64,000 nt of DNA from Microbacteriaceae bacterium (GTDB taxonomy: Bacteria; Actinomycetota; Actinomycetes; Actinomycetales; Microbacteriaceae): contig JAODMO010000039.1 of the NCBI GenBank assembly GCA_025464995.1, forward strand, positions 20,674-84,673, in the 5' to 3' direction. Below the pieces are notes generated by a model. The model was not told the origin of the DNA, ran no database searches, and saw nothing but the letters and a program-made list of their open reading frames with translations. The position numbers and the translations under genes are program-made. Of this stretch, positions 35,803 to 44,500 are shown piece by piece; within the stretch, counting starts at the first letter, position 1; every line of letters starts with the position of its first letter.

Positions 35803-36527
35803 ACACCACAGCCCCCGCAGCCTCGGCCACCACGCGTGAGGCGCTCGCCGCCGCAGAGGCGCTGAGCCGCCTGCTGCCCACGACCGTCGCCCTCACGGCC
35901 ACGCCGGCCAGTGCTGCCGACGCCCCCGTCGACCTCCAGGCCCGTGCCGTCGTCGCCTCGTTCGTCGGCAGCATCTCCGCCGACATCGCGCTCGTGCTCA
36001 TCGACTCCGACGCCCTCGTCTCCGCCGCATCGCCGGATGGCGCCGCCGTCTCCCTCGCAGACATCCTTCGTCCCGCGTTCGAGGCGGCCACCGAGGTGCT
36101 CGGAACCGGCGTGCTCGGCAATGCCCGCATCGACGACGCGTCCGCCCTCTTCGCCGACCCCGAGACCGAGGTCTTCTCGCTCTCGAACGGCGGCGTCGCA
36201 TCGGGCTGGTTCGCCATCCGCACCCGCACGAGCGGCATCCTCACCGGCGGTCGCCGTCTCGAGAGCGACGAGATCGTCGGCAAGCTCGGACGCATCAACA
36301 ACGTCGAGATGTCCCTCACGGTCGAGATCGGCCGCACGCGCATCGCGGTGCGCGACGTGCTCGGGCTCGAGCCGGGCGCGGTGCTCGAGCTCGACCGCTC
36401 GGCCGGTGCTCCCGCCGACGTGCTGCTCAACGGGCGTCTCATCGCGCATGGCGAGATCGTCGTCATCGACCAGGACTACGCCGTTCGCATCACCAAGATC
36501 CTCGACGTCATCGAGGGTCTGAGCTAG
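35799..36527 (+). CDS. fliN: Flagellar motor switch protein FliN with extra N-terminal domain
   Basis: GTG 35799 follows GAGGAG and overlaps fliM by 4 nt. The 242-residue protein is longer than a plain FliN (about 100-140). Residues 160-242 are the SpoA/FliN domain (LGRINNVEMSLTVEIGRTRIAVRDVLGLEPGAVLELDRSAG, VLLNGRLIAHGEIVVIDQDYAVRI). Residues 1-150 form a separate alpha/beta domain, similar in placement to the CheC-like part of FliY; I could not confirm a phosphatase motif. It completes the C-ring. Confidence 0.88.
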   Translation: MNTTAPAASATTREALAAAEALSRLLPTTVALTATPASAADAPVDLQARAVVASFVGSISADIALVLIDSDALVSAASPDGAAVSLADILRPAFEAATEVLGTGVLGNARIDDASALFADPETEVFSLSNGGVASGWFAIRTRTSGILTGGRRLESDEIVGKLGRINNVEMSLTVEIGRTRIAVRDVLGLEPGAVLELDRSAGAPADVLLNGRLIAHGEIVVIDQDYAVRITKILDVIEGLS

Positions 36528-36998
36528 ATGGAGACCGCGATAGTCGCACTGCGCGTCGCTCTCTCGTTGGGCGTCGTACTCGGGCTGCTCTGGTTTCTCC
36601 ACCGCCGCATCACCCGAGGCGGCAAGCAGCGCGGGCCGGCGGCCAGCATCACCGTGCTCGGCAAGCAGGCGGTCGGGCAGAAGGCGTCCGTCGTCGTCGT
36701 CGACGCCGACGGCAAGCGCTTCATCCTCGGCGTCACCGAGCACACGATCACCGTGCTGCACGGGCAGGACGCTCCGGCCACGACGTTCGCGGAGGTTCTC
36801 ACCGCATCCACCCCGCTCGCCGGTGCCGCCGCCGCTCCCGCTGCCGAGCCCGAGCTGCTGGGGACGCGCGCCGCGTCCGCCGTGCCCGACACCGACGGCC
36901 TCGCGCCCGGCCTCCGCGCAGCGGGACCGCTCGGGGGCTCCATCCTGTCGCCGACGACGTGGCGCCAGGCCGCTGCCGCCCTCGGTCGCGGCCGGTGA
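36528..36998 (+). CDS. fliO: Flagellar biosynthesis protein FliO
   Basis: ATG 36528 directly abuts the fliN stop. The 156-residue product has one N-terminal membrane helix (about 5-24) and a basic stretch HRRITRGGKQ. A small beta domain follows (ITVLGKQAVGQKASVVVVDADGKRFILGVTEHTITVLH) and then a disordered tail. FliO helps assemble the FliP ring. Its slot before fliP supports the call. Confidence 0.88.
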   Translation: METAIVALRVALSLGVVLGLLWFLHRRITRGGKQRGPAASITVLGKQAVGQKASVVVVDADGKRFILGVTEHTITVLHGQDAPATTFAEVLTASTPLAGAAAAPAAEPELLGTRAASAVPDTDGLAPGLRAAGPLGGSILSPTTWRQAAAALGRGR

Positions 36999-37825
36999 AC
37001 ACCCCTGTCCGTCGCGCGGTATTCCTGCGCATCGGCGTCTTTGCTCTCCTCGCCTGCATCCTGGTCGCCGCCTTCGTGCTGGTCGGCACGGGCCAGGCCC
37101 ACGCGGCCCCCATCGACCCGGTGCCGCCGACCGACCCGACCAATCCCGACGGCGGCGGCCTGAGCATCGAGATCAACGGCCCGAACGGCGCTCCGTCGTC
37201 GGCGATCGTGACCCTCATCGGCATCACGCTGCTCTCGATCGCGCCGTCGCTGCTGCTCATGATGACGTCGTTCACCAAGATCTTCGTCGTGCTCGCCATG
37301 GCCCGCAACGCGCTCGGACTTCCGTCGATTCCGCCGAACCAGGTGCTTGCGGGCCTCGCGCTGTTCCTGTCGCTGTTCATCATGGCCCCGGTCATCGCCG
37401 ACATCAACACGCTCGCCGTGCAGCCCTACCTCGACGGCACGATGACCGTGACACAGGCGATCGACGCGGCATCCGAGCCTCTCCGGGCCTTCATGCTCTC
37501 GAACACGCGCGAGGAGGACCTCGCCCTCATGACTCGCGTGTCGGGTGCCGACAACCCCGACAGCGCGAGCGACGTGCCGATGCTCACGCTCATCCCGTCG
37601 TTCATGATCTCCGAGCTGCGTGCCGCGTTCATCATCGGCTTCGTCATCTTCGTGCCCTTTCTCGTCATCGACCTCGTCGTCTCCTCGGCTCTCATGTCGA
37701 TGGGCATGATGATGCTGCCGCCGGTGATGATCTCGCTGCCGTTCAAGATCCTGCTCTTCGTGCTCGTCGACGGCTGGGCGCTCATCATCACCTCCCTCGT
37801 GACGAGCTACCAGGGCGGTGGATGA
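36995..37825 (+). CDS. fliP: Flagellar export gate protein FliP
   Basis: GTG 36995 overlaps fliO by 4 nt. The 276-residue protein has a cleavable-looking signal segment (about 8-35). The conserved FliP core follows: LLSIAPSLLLMMTSFTKIFVVLAMARNALG, LSLFIMAPV, and LIPSFMISELRAAFIIGFVIFVPFLVIDLVV. It forms the pentameric core of the export channel with FliQ and FliR. Confidence 0.95.
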   Translation: MNTPVRRAVFLRIGVFALLACILVAAFVLVGTGQAHAAPIDPVPPTDPTNPDGGGLSIEINGPNGAPSSAIVTLIGITLLSIAPSLLLMMTSFTKIFVVLAMARNALGLPSIPPNQVLAGLALFLSLFIMAPVIADINTLAVQPYLDGTMTVTQAIDAASEPLRAFMLSNTREEDLALMTRVSGADNPDSASDVPMLTLIPSFMISELRAAFIIGFVIFVPFLVIDLVVSSALMSMGMMMLPPVMISLPFKILLFVLVDGWALIITSLVTSYQGGG

Positions 37826-38100
37826 TGGACACGAACGCTGTCATGGACATCGGCCTGCAGGCGTGCGTCATCGCCGCCAAGCTGTGCGCCCCCATCCTCA
37901 TCGTCTCCCTCGTGGTCGGCTTCGCCATCTCGCTGCTGCAGTCGATCACCCAGATCCAGGAGGTCACGCTCTCCTTCGTGCCGAAGCTCGTGGCGGTCGC
38001 GATCGCGCTGCTCGTCTCCGGCCACTGGATGATCTCCGAGATGGTGTCGTTCACGAACGCGCTGTTCGAGCGCATCCCCACGCTTCTCGGCGGGGGATGA
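37822..38100 (+). CDS. fliQ: Flagellar export gate protein FliQ
   Basis: ATG 37822 overlaps the fliP stop by 4 nt (ATG 37825 is an alternative). The 92-residue product has two membrane helices, with LCAPILIVSLVVGFAISLLQSITQIQEVTLSFVPK matching FliQ. Confidence 0.94.
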   Translation: MMDTNAVMDIGLQACVIAAKLCAPILIVSLVVGFAISLLQSITQIQEVTLSFVPKLVAVAIALLVSGHWMISEMVSFTNALFERIPTLLGGG

Positions 38101-38101
38101 T

Positions 38102-38860
38102 GTGGAACTCAACCTCGACTTCGAGTGGATCGAAGCCGTGATGCTCGCGGGAGTGCGCATGGTCGCATTCATCGTCATCGCGCCGCCGTTCTCGGCCAAC
38201 GCCTTCCCGCTGCGGGTCAAGGGCATCCTCGCCCTCGGGCTCGCGCTCGCCGTCGCCCCGGTCGTCGCGCCCGGCTACGTCTCGCCCGACACCGGCGGCT
38301 TCGTCATGGCCCTCGTGCTCGAGTTCGTCGTCGGCGCCGTGCTCGGCTTCCTCGTGATGCTCGTCTTCTCGGCCGTGCAGTCGGCTGGCAACCTCATCGA
38401 CCTGTTCGGCGGATTCACACTCGCTCAAGGTTTCGACCCGCAGCTGCAGATCAACGGCGCCCAGTTCACGCGCCTCTTCCAGATGGCCGGGCTCGCGCTG
38501 CTCTTCGCCTCGGGCGGCTACCAGCTCATCATCGGCGGTCTCGCCCGCACCTTCACCGCCGTGCCCATCGGCGGCGGAATCGACCTCGCCGCGCCCCTCG
38601 AGGCCATCACGATGGCGACCGGGCAGATGCTGCTCTCCGCCCTGCAGATCGCCGGCCCGCTCGTCGTCGTGCTCTTCCTCGCGGATGCCGGTCTCGGCCT
38701 GCTCACCCGCGTCGCCCCCGCGCTCAACGCCTTCGCGATGGGTTTCCCGATCAAGATCCTGCTCACCCTCGTGCTCGTGCCGCTCCTCTTCGTGGCGCTC
38801 CCCGAGATCGTGAACTCGGTCACGAAGACCGCCGTCGACGAGATGACGGGGGTGCAGTAA
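38102..38860 (+). CDS. fliR: Flagellar export gate protein FliR
   Basis: GTG 38102 starts one base after the fliQ stop. The 252-residue protein has about six hydrophobic helices, with RMVAFIVIAPPFSANAFPLRVKGILALGLALAV and LIDLFGGFTLAQGFDP as FliR landmarks. It completes the P5Q4R1 export gate and overlaps flhB by 1 nt. Confidence 0.94.
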   Translation: MELNLDFEWIEAVMLAGVRMVAFIVIAPPFSANAFPLRVKGILALGLALAVAPVVAPGYVSPDTGGFVMALVLEFVVGAVLGFLVMLVFSAVQSAGNLIDLFGGFTLAQGFDPQLQINGAQFTRLFQMAGLALLFASGGYQLIIGGLARTFTAVPIGGGIDLAAPLEAITMATGQMLLSALQIAGPLVVVLFLADAGLGLLTRVAPALNAFAMGFPIKILLTLVLVPLLFVALPEIVNSVTKTAVDEMTGVQ

Positions 38861-39993
38861 TGGCCGACGACTCCGGGGAGAAGACCGAACAGGCCACCGA
38901 GAAGCGCATGAAGGAAGTGCGCTCCAAGGGCCAGCTCTCCCGCTCGCAAGACCTCACCGCGTGGGTCGGCGTCGGCGCGGTCGCCGTCATGCTGCCGCAG
39001 ACCATCACTCTCGGCACCGACGCGGGTGTCGACCAGATGTTCTCGATCAAGGGCATCGCCGCGGCGCCCGACCCGGCGCGCGCCGTCCAGGCGCTCGACG
39101 ACGGTCTCGGCTCGATTCTCGGCATGCTCACCCCCATGCTCGTCGTGGTCACGGTCGCGGTGCTCGCCGCGGCTGCAGTGCAGGGCGGCATCCACTTCAA
39201 GAGGCTCTCCGGCAGATTCGAGCAGTTCGACCTCGTCAAGGGGATCGGACACACGTTCGGCGGGCAGGCGCTCTGGAACGGCGCGAAGGCCCTGCTCAAG
39301 ACGCTGGTCGTCGGCCTGGTGCTGTTCATGGTCATCCAGGGGCTGCTGCCCGTGCTCATGACGGCCGGCGGGCTGCCCGTGTCATCCCTCATCGGTTCCG
39401 CGACCGGTGGCGCGGCCGCCCTCGTGCAGTCCGCCGTGCTCGCGGGCCTCATCCTCGCCGCGGCCGACGTCGTCGTGGTCATGCGACGCAACCGCAAGAA
39501 GACGCGGATGTCGAAGAAGGAGATCAAAGACGAGAGCAAGAGCTCCGAGGGCGACCCGCTCATCCGCTCGCAGCGACGCGCGCGCCAGCTCGCGATGAGT
39601 CGCAACCGGATGATGTCGGCCATCGTCGATGCGGACGTCGTGATGGTCAATCCCACCCACTTCGCCGTCGCCCTCAAGTACGAGGCCGGCAAGTCGGCGC
39701 CGCGCGTCGTGGCCAAGGGTGCCGAGGACGTCGCCGCGCGCATCCGCGAGCGCGCCGAGGAGGAGCGGGTTCCGATCGTGCGCGACATCCCGCTCACGCG
39801 CGCACTGCACTCGGCGTGCGAGCTCGGCGACGAGATCCCGGTCGAGCTCTACTCCGCCGTGGCGCGAGTGCTCGCCTTCGTCATGGCCCTCAAGGCGCGC
39901 GGTGCCGCGCAGGGCGTGCACACCATGGCGCCGCAGCCGGGCGCCCCCGCAAGCATCCCCGTCCAGAACCAACTGAGCACCGGAGGTCACTGA
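38860..39993 (+). CDS. flhB: Flagellar export switch protein FlhB
   Basis: ATG 38860 overlaps the fliR stop. The 377-residue protein starts MADDSGEKTEQATEKRMKEVRSKGQ (typical) and has four membrane helices (about 35-205). The cytoplasmic domain carries the self-cleaving N-P-T-H motif in VMVNPTHFAVALKYE (about 260-275). Cleavage there, with FliK, switches export from hook to filament substrates. Confidence 0.95.
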   Translation: MADDSGEKTEQATEKRMKEVRSKGQLSRSQDLTAWVGVGAVAVMLPQTITLGTDAGVDQMFSIKGIAAAPDPARAVQALDDGLGSILGMLTPMLVVVTVAVLAAAAVQGGIHFKRLSGRFEQFDLVKGIGHTFGGQALWNGAKALLKTLVVGLVLFMVIQGLLPVLMTAGGLPVSSLIGSATGGAAALVQSAVLAGLILAAADVVVVMRRNRKKTRMSKKEIKDESKSSEGDPLIRSQRRARQLAMSRNRMMSAIVDADVVMVNPTHFAVALKYEAGKSAPRVVAKGAEDVAARIRERAEEERVPIVRDIPLTRALHSACELGDEIPVELYSAVARVLAFVMALKARGAAQGVHTMAPQPGAPASIPVQNQLSTGGH

Positions 39994-39994
39994 C

Positions 39995-42046
39995 GTGAAC
40001 CGCAACCTGGCCAAGCTGGCCGTTCCCGTCGGGGTGGTGGGCATCATCCTGCTGCTCGTCGTACCGGTGCCGGCGGCCGTTCTCGACTTCCTGCTCATCA
40101 TCAGCATCATGCTCGCGCTCGTCACGCTGCTCACGACGATGTTCGTGAAGAAGCCGCTCGACTTCTCGGTCTTCCCGTCGCTGCTGCTCGTGGCCACGCT
40201 GTTCCGGCTCGGCCTCAACGTCGCGTCCACCCGTCTCGTGCTCGGCGACGGCTATGCGGGCCAGGTGATCGAGGCCTTCGGCCACGTCGCCGTCGGCGGC
40301 TCCATCATCATCGGCGCCGTGATCTTCCTCATCCTCGTGGTGATCCAGTTCGTCGTCGTCACCAAGGGCGCCGAGCGCGTCGCCGAGGTCGGCGCGCGCT
40401 TCACCCTCGACGCGATGCCCGGCAAGCAGATGGCTATCGACGCCGACCTCAACGCGGGCCTCATCACCGACGCGCAGGCGCGGCAGCGCCGGGCGGAGGT
40501 CTCGGCCGAGGCCGACTTCTACGGCGCGATGGACGGCGCCTCGAAGTTCGTCAAGGGCGACGCGATCGCCGGAATCATCATCATCATCATCAACCTCATC
40601 GGCGGCATCGCGATCGGCATGGTGCAGCGCGGCATGGAGATCACCGACGCGCTCAACACCTACGCGCTGCTGACCATCGGCGACGGCCTCGTCACCCAGA
40701 TCCCCGCGCTGCTCATGGCCGTCTCCACCGGCATCATCGTGACCCGGTCGAACGCGGAGGAGGAGCTCGGCACCGCGGCATCCGCCCAGCTCACCCAGTC
40801 TCGCAACGCCCTCATGATCGCCGGTGGTGCGGCCATCGGCATGGCCTTCATCCCCGGGATGCCGCTCATCCCCTTCATCCTCGTCGGCGGTGCCCTCTTC
40901 TTCATCGCACAGCGGGTGAAGGCGAACAAGGCGGCCGACCTCAAAGAACTCGAGGACGCCGCTGCCGAGGTGGATGCGGGCTCCCAGCCGATGACGAACG
41001 AGGCGCTCATCGAGCAGATGCGGGTGCACGCCCTCGAGATCATGCTGTCGACCGACCTCGTGGACATCGTGTCGGATGCCTCGGACGACCTGCTCGCGCG
41101 GGTGCGGTCGTTGCGGCGCAAAATCGCGATGGACCTCGGCGTCGTCGTGCCGCCCGTGCGCACACGCGACAGCGTCGAGCTGCCGAGCTCCACCTACGTC
41201 ATCCGCATCGCGGGTGTCGACGCGGGCCGCGGCATCGCGCCGCGCGGAAAGGTGCTCGCGCTCGGCGACTCGCTCGACACCCTGCCCGGCCAGGCCACGG
41301 TCGACCCGGTGTTCGGTCTCACGGGCAAGTGGGTGCCGAGCGAGATGCGGCACAGCGCCGAGATGCTCGGAGCGACGGTCATCGACCGCGTCTCCGTGGT
41401 CGTCACCCACCTCTCGTCGATCATCAGCGCCAACGCGGCGCGGCTGCTCTCGCGGGAGGACGTGCGCGTGCTCACCGAGGGCGTGCGGCAGGTCAACCCG
41501 TCGGCCGTCGACGAGCTGACGCCGGCGCTTCTGAGCCTCGCCGAGGTGCAGCGGGTGCTCCAGGGGCTGCTCGTCGAGCAGATCCCGATCAACGACCTGC
41601 CCCGCATCTACGAGTCGCTGTCGCTGCGCGCCAAGGTGTCGACCGACCCCGAGGGTCTCGTCGAGGCCGCACGCCTCGCGCTCGGGCCGGCGCTGCTCAC
41701 GAGCTACCTCGACGGCGACAACCTGCGTGTGATCATGATCGACCCGCTTCTCGAGCAGTCCATGCTCGAGGGGCTGCGCCCGTCAGACCAGGGAACGCAG
41801 ATTCTCCTCAACCAGAACGCGCTCGAGTCGGTGCTCGGCTCCTTGCGGGAGGCGGTCGACCGCGTGGAGGCGAGCGGACAGTCGGCCGTGCTCGTGTGCG
41901 CGCCGGCCCTGCGCCCCGCCATCCGTCGCCTCGTCTCCGCACAGTCCGGTGGACTGCCCGTGCTCTCGTACCAAGAGGTCACATCGTCGAACGTCGTCAT
42001 AGAAACAGTGGGGGTCGTGCGTGTCACCGAGTCGATATCAGGTTGA
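39995..42046 (+). CDS. flhA: Flagellar export gate protein FlhA
   Basis: GTG 39995 follows GGAGGT. The 683-residue protein has an N-terminal membrane half with the conserved cytoplasmic FHIPEP loop (VGARFTLDAMPGKQMAIDADLNAGLI, RRAEVSAEADFYGAMDGASKFVKGDAIAG). The C-terminal export-substrate docking domain spans about 340-683. It forms the nonameric ring of the export gate. Confidence 0.96.
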   Translation: MNRNLAKLAVPVGVVGIILLLVVPVPAAVLDFLLIISIMLALVTLLTTMFVKKPLDFSVFPSLLLVATLFRLGLNVASTRLVLGDGYAGQVIEAFGHVAVGGSIIIGAVIFLILVVIQFVVVTKGAERVAEVGARFTLDAMPGKQMAIDADLNAGLITDAQARQRRAEVSAEADFYGAMDGASKFVKGDAIAGIIIIIINLIGGIAIGMVQRGMEITDALNTYALLTIGDGLVTQIPALLMAVSTGIIVTRSNAEEELGTAASAQLTQSRNALMIAGGAAIGMAFIPGMPLIPFILVGGALFFIAQRVKANKAADLKELEDAAAEVDAGSQPMTNEALIEQMRVHALEIMLSTDLVDIVSDASDDLLARVRSLRRKIAMDLGVVVPPVRTRDSVELPSSTYVIRIAGVDAGRGIAPRGKVLALGDSLDTLPGQATVDPVFGLTGKWVPSEMRHSAEMLGATVIDRVSVVVTHLSSIISANAARLLSREDVRVLTEGVRQVNPSAVDELTPALLSLAEVQRVLQGLLVEQIPINDLPRIYESLSLRAKVSTDPEGLVEAARLALGPALLTSYLDGDNLRVIMIDPLLEQSMLEGLRPSDQGTQILLNQNALESVLGSLREAVDRVEASGQSAVLVCAPALRPAIRRLVSAQSGGLPVLSYQEVTSSNVVIETVGVVRVTESISG

Positions 42047-42878
42047 GGCGGAGACGCTCGACGAACTGAACGCGCGAATTCTCGCGGAGTACGGGGCGGA
42101 TGCCGCGATCGTCTCCACGACGGTGGTGACGACGGGCGGCCTGCAGGGCTTCTTCGCGCAGCGGCGGTTCCAGGCGACCGTCGAACTGCCCGACGGCACC
42201 CCGAACGACGCGCACTCCTTCGACCTCACCGCCCGCGCCGGAATCGCCGCCTTGCTCGACGAGGCAGACCAGGCCGACACGCTCCAGCGCGTCGACCGGT
42301 CGAACTGGGCGGTCTCCACGTCGACCGTCGACTTCGCCGCCATCCTCGCCGACCTCACGCTCACGACGGCGCGGGACGCCCCGGCGCCGCGTGTGCCGAC
42401 GGCTGTCGTGTCGCCGGTGCCGCTGCGCGGCGCGGGCGACCTCGTGGTCGTCATCGGGCTCGGCGACGACGCGCTCGCGGTGGCCCGCTCGATCGCGGCG
42501 TCGTCGGCGGCCTCCGCGGTGCGCATAGCCGGTGACATAGAGCGCCATTCGATCGCACGCATCGACGACCGCCGTGCGGCCATCGCGGCCCGTGCCGACG
42601 GGGTGCGCAACGGCCAGGGCGTCGTCGTGGCGTTCGGGCTTCCCCGCCGCGGTCCGACGTCGGAGGCGGCGACCGCGCTAGAGAACCTCCACCCCGACCA
42701 GGTGTGGGTCGCCGTCGACGCGGGCCGCAAGCACGAGGACACCGTGCGCTGGGTGCGCGCGATCACCGATATCGTGCCCGTGGACGCCGTCATGAGCTGG
42801 GCGCCGGAGGCGACATCCTCGCCACACTCCGTGAGCCAGCTCGGCCTTCCCGTCGGGTGGCTCGAAGCCGGTTGGTAG
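42021..42878 (+). CDS. FlhF-like protein lacking the GTPase P-loop
   Basis: GTG 42021 overlaps flhA by 26 nt. The 285-residue product occupies the flhF position. Residues 1-55 match the FlhF B domain (LAEYGADAAIVSTTVVTTGGLQGFFAQRRF). Where FlhF has its G-x4-GKT P-loop, this protein has VVVIGLGDDALAVARSI (142-158) with no Lys-Thr. The end LGLPVGWLEAGW recalls the G5 end of SRP GTPases (TGLP...G). It may be a nucleotide-free relative that still marks flagellar position; that is inference. No flhG neighbour is present. Confidence 0.7.
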   Translation: MSPSRYQVEAETLDELNARILAEYGADAAIVSTTVVTTGGLQGFFAQRRFQATVELPDGTPNDAHSFDLTARAGIAALLDEADQADTLQRVDRSNWAVSTSTVDFAAILADLTLTTARDAPAPRVPTAVVSPVPLRGAGDLVVVIGLGDDALAVARSIAASSAASAVRIAGDIERHSIARIDDRRAAIAARADGVRNGQGVVVAFGLPRRGPTSEAATALENLHPDQVWVAVDAGRKHEDTVRWVRAITDIVPVDAVMSWAPEATSSPHSVSQLGLPVGWLEAGW

Positions 42879-42887
42879 GCTGAAGAG

Positions 42888-43184
42888 ATGCTCGTTCTAA
42901 CTCGCAAACCGGGAGAGCGCATTCTCATCGGTGACAACATCGTCGTCACCATCCTCGACTCGCGGGGAGACGGCGTGCGCATCGGAATCGACGCGCCGCG
43001 CGGCATCTCGATCCAGCGCGAGGAAGTGTTGCGCGCGGTCGCCGACGCGAACCTCGCCGCCGCCGAAGCCCGGCCCGACGACGCCGAACGCATCAAGGCG
43101 GCGCTCGGAATCCTGCCGTCTGCGGGCACTGCACCCGAGGCGCCCGCAGTCGCCGGCGCGTCAGAGGAGCCCGCCCAGACCTGA
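42888..43184 (+). CDS. csrA: Carbon storage regulator / translational regulator CsrA
   Basis: This 98-residue product starts at ATG 42888, 9 nt after the FlhF-like gene. The core MLVLTRKPGERILIGDNIVV and RIGIDAPRGISIQREEVL contains L4, R6 and R44, the RNA-contacting residues of CsrA. The usual length is 60-75; here a 35-residue Ala/Pro-rich tail is added. It should bind ANGGA motifs, and the fliC leader carries two. FliW (15524-15907) is its expected antagonist. Confidence 0.94.
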   Translation: MLVLTRKPGERILIGDNIVVTILDSRGDGVRIGIDAPRGISIQREEVLRAVADANLAAAEARPDDAERIKAALGILPSAGTAPEAPAVAGASEEPAQT

Positions 43185-43217
43185 TGGGGAGGGCAGACGC
43201 GGTAGCCCCAGATATGG

Positions 43218-43237
43218 TGTCGGCATTTATGCCGACA
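43218..43237. promoter_or_regulatory. 20-bp inverted repeat downstream of csrA
   Basis: TGTCGGCAT and ATGCCGACA are perfect 9-bp arms around TT. There is no T-run after it, so it looks more like an operator for the downstream gene at 43429 than a terminator. Confidence 0.4.
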
Positions 43238-43291
43238 TTCGTGTACCCTATTCAACAAGCGCTTTAGTTCCCCCGGATTGATCGCTGACGA

Positions 43292-43332
43292 GGCCCGACG
43301 CCATTACCCGGCGTCGGGCCTTCATCTTTTCC
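43292..43332 (+). terminator. Strong intrinsic terminator after csrA
   Basis: GGCCCGACGCC (43292-43302) and GGCGTCGGGCC (43310-43320) form a perfect 11-bp stem with a 7-nt loop, followed by TTCATCTTTT. It probably ends the flagellar transcript. Confidence 0.85.
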
Positions 43333-43428
43333 CGACAGTGCCCGGATGCTCCCAGCCCCTCGAGGGTCACCCGTCTGGTTTACGCTTGTCCCGCATGGCC
43401 GGATGCTTCGTCAACACGAGGAGCAATC

Positions 43429-43821
43429 TTGGAAGTCGTCCGCTGGCAGCCGCCCTGGCCGCTCATCCGAACGAGTGAACGCGAGTGGATCATCCTGCGC
43501 GACGACCCCTCGAAGCCGGTCGCGGTCGTGCGCTACCTCGACAACGCGCCGAGCGGCGGCCAATACCGCGTCGTGCGCTGGGCGCCCAGCTCCGAAGACC
43601 GGCGGCTGTTCGAGTACTTCCCCTCGCTCGAGAAGGCTGACATGGCGGTCACGTTCATGGACAGAGATCCGCTGACCGGTGCGACCGCGCTCACGAGCGA
43701 GCGCAGCCCGGAGTGGGGCCGATTCGAGCGATGGTTCTGGGCGCAGGCATCCGAACGCCTCATTCACGAGGCGGCGCCGGCGTGGCTGTTCCGCGAGCGG
43801 CTGGTGCGGCGCACCGCATAG
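43429..43821 (+). CDS. Small soluble protein of unknown function
   Basis: TTG 43429 is chosen because GAGGAG lies 7 nt upstream. The 130-residue product is rich in Trp and Arg (VRWQPPWPLIRTSEREWIILRD, FERWFWAQAS) and has no membrane segment or recognised motif. It lies between the csrA terminator and the small membrane protein gene and appears monocistronic. Confidence 0.65.
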   Translation: MEVVRWQPPWPLIRTSEREWIILRDDPSKPVAVVRYLDNAPSGGQYRVVRWAPSSEDRRLFEYFPSLEKADMAVTFMDRDPLTGATALTSERSPEWGRFERWFWAQASERLIHEAAPAWLFRERLVRRTA

Positions 43822-43964
43822 GGCCAACCCCGGGAGAAGCATTGCTCGTCGCCGAATGCAAGGGGCAACCGAGATTTTGCGGCACTTCGAAGTAGTGATT
43901 ACGTTTCACAAGTCGCCTTTTCGTCGGGCGGCACAACGTAGACAGAAGAAAAGAGGGACCTCAC

Positions 43965-44243
43965 ATGAGTAACACACCCCACAACGGCCGCGTCTCTCGC
44001 CTCTCCACGGAGACCAAGGCCGCGTTCAAGACCACCGAGTTCATCGCGTACGTCGTCATCCTGATCGCGATGTTCATCGCCTCGGCGGTCGTCGACAACG
44101 GTGACGACGGCCAGGGATTCGGCGCGCAGGACGTGTGGCTCTACGCCACGCTCCTCACGATCGGATACATGATCAGCCGCGGGCTCGCCAAGTCGGGCAG
44201 CCGCGAGTTCTACGACAACGACGAGCACACCACGCGTCGCTGA
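43965..44243 (+). CDS. Small two-helix membrane protein of unknown function
   Basis: This 92-residue product starts at ATG 43965, preceded by AAGAGGG. Hydrophobic helices lie at about 27-44 (FIAYVVILIAMFIASAVV) and 58-73 (VWLYATLLTIGYMISRGL), with charged, polar ends. Similar small proteins are common in related actinobacteria as I recall, with no assigned function. Confidence 0.75.
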   Translation: MSNTPHNGRVSRLSTETKAAFKTTEFIAYVVILIAMFIASAVVDNGDDGQGFGAQDVWLYATLLTIGYMISRGLAKSGSREFYDNDEHTTRR

Positions 44244-44261
44244 CTGTAATCGCTGAAAATA

Positions 44262-44292
44262 CGAAGGCCCCTTGCGTCGCAAGGGGCCTTCG
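44262..44292 (+). terminator. Terminator hairpin after the small membrane protein gene
   Basis: GAAGGCCCCTTGC and GCAAGGGGCCTTC form a 13-bp stem with a short loop. The following T-tract is weak. A T-run exists on the opposite strand, so it may act in both directions. Confidence 0.7.
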
Positions 44293-44320
44293 TTGCGCGG
44301 GCGGCACGGGCCCGGAACGC

Positions 44321-44349
44321 AAAAAAGCCGCTCAATCTCTTGAGCGGCT
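44321..44349 (-). terminator. Terminator downstream of tRNA-Phe
   Basis: AGCCGCTCAA and TTGAGCGGCT form a 10-bp stem around TCTC. On the minus strand it is followed by six T residues (44326-44321). Confidence 0.85.
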
Positions 44350-44362
44350 CATGCGCGGTAAG

Positions 44363-44438
44363 TGGTGGCCCCGACCGGCGTCGATCCGGTGACCTCACGA
44401 TTTTCAGTCGTGCGCTCTACCAACTGAGCTACAGGGCC
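44363..44438 (-). tRNA. tRNA-Phe (GAA)
   Basis: This 76-nt tRNA folds fully: acceptor GGCCCTG/CGGGGCC, anticodon loop CTGAAAA with GAA between CACGA and TCGTG, and T-loop TTCGA-like GGATCGACGCC. The 3' CCA is encoded (44365-44363). Confidence 0.95.
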
Positions 44439-44464
44439 AAGGCAGACTCTCGTCGCCTAGGAAA

Positions 44465-44492
44465 AATAACCCACCCTTTCGGATGGGTTATT
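44465..44492 (-). terminator. Terminator between tRNA-Asp and tRNA-Phe
   Basis: AATAACCCA (44465-44473) pairs with TGGGTTATT (44484-44492). The minus-strand transcript then reads a T-run. tRNA-Phe may therefore have its own promoter. Confidence 0.65.
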
Positions 44493-44500
44493 CATCTTTG

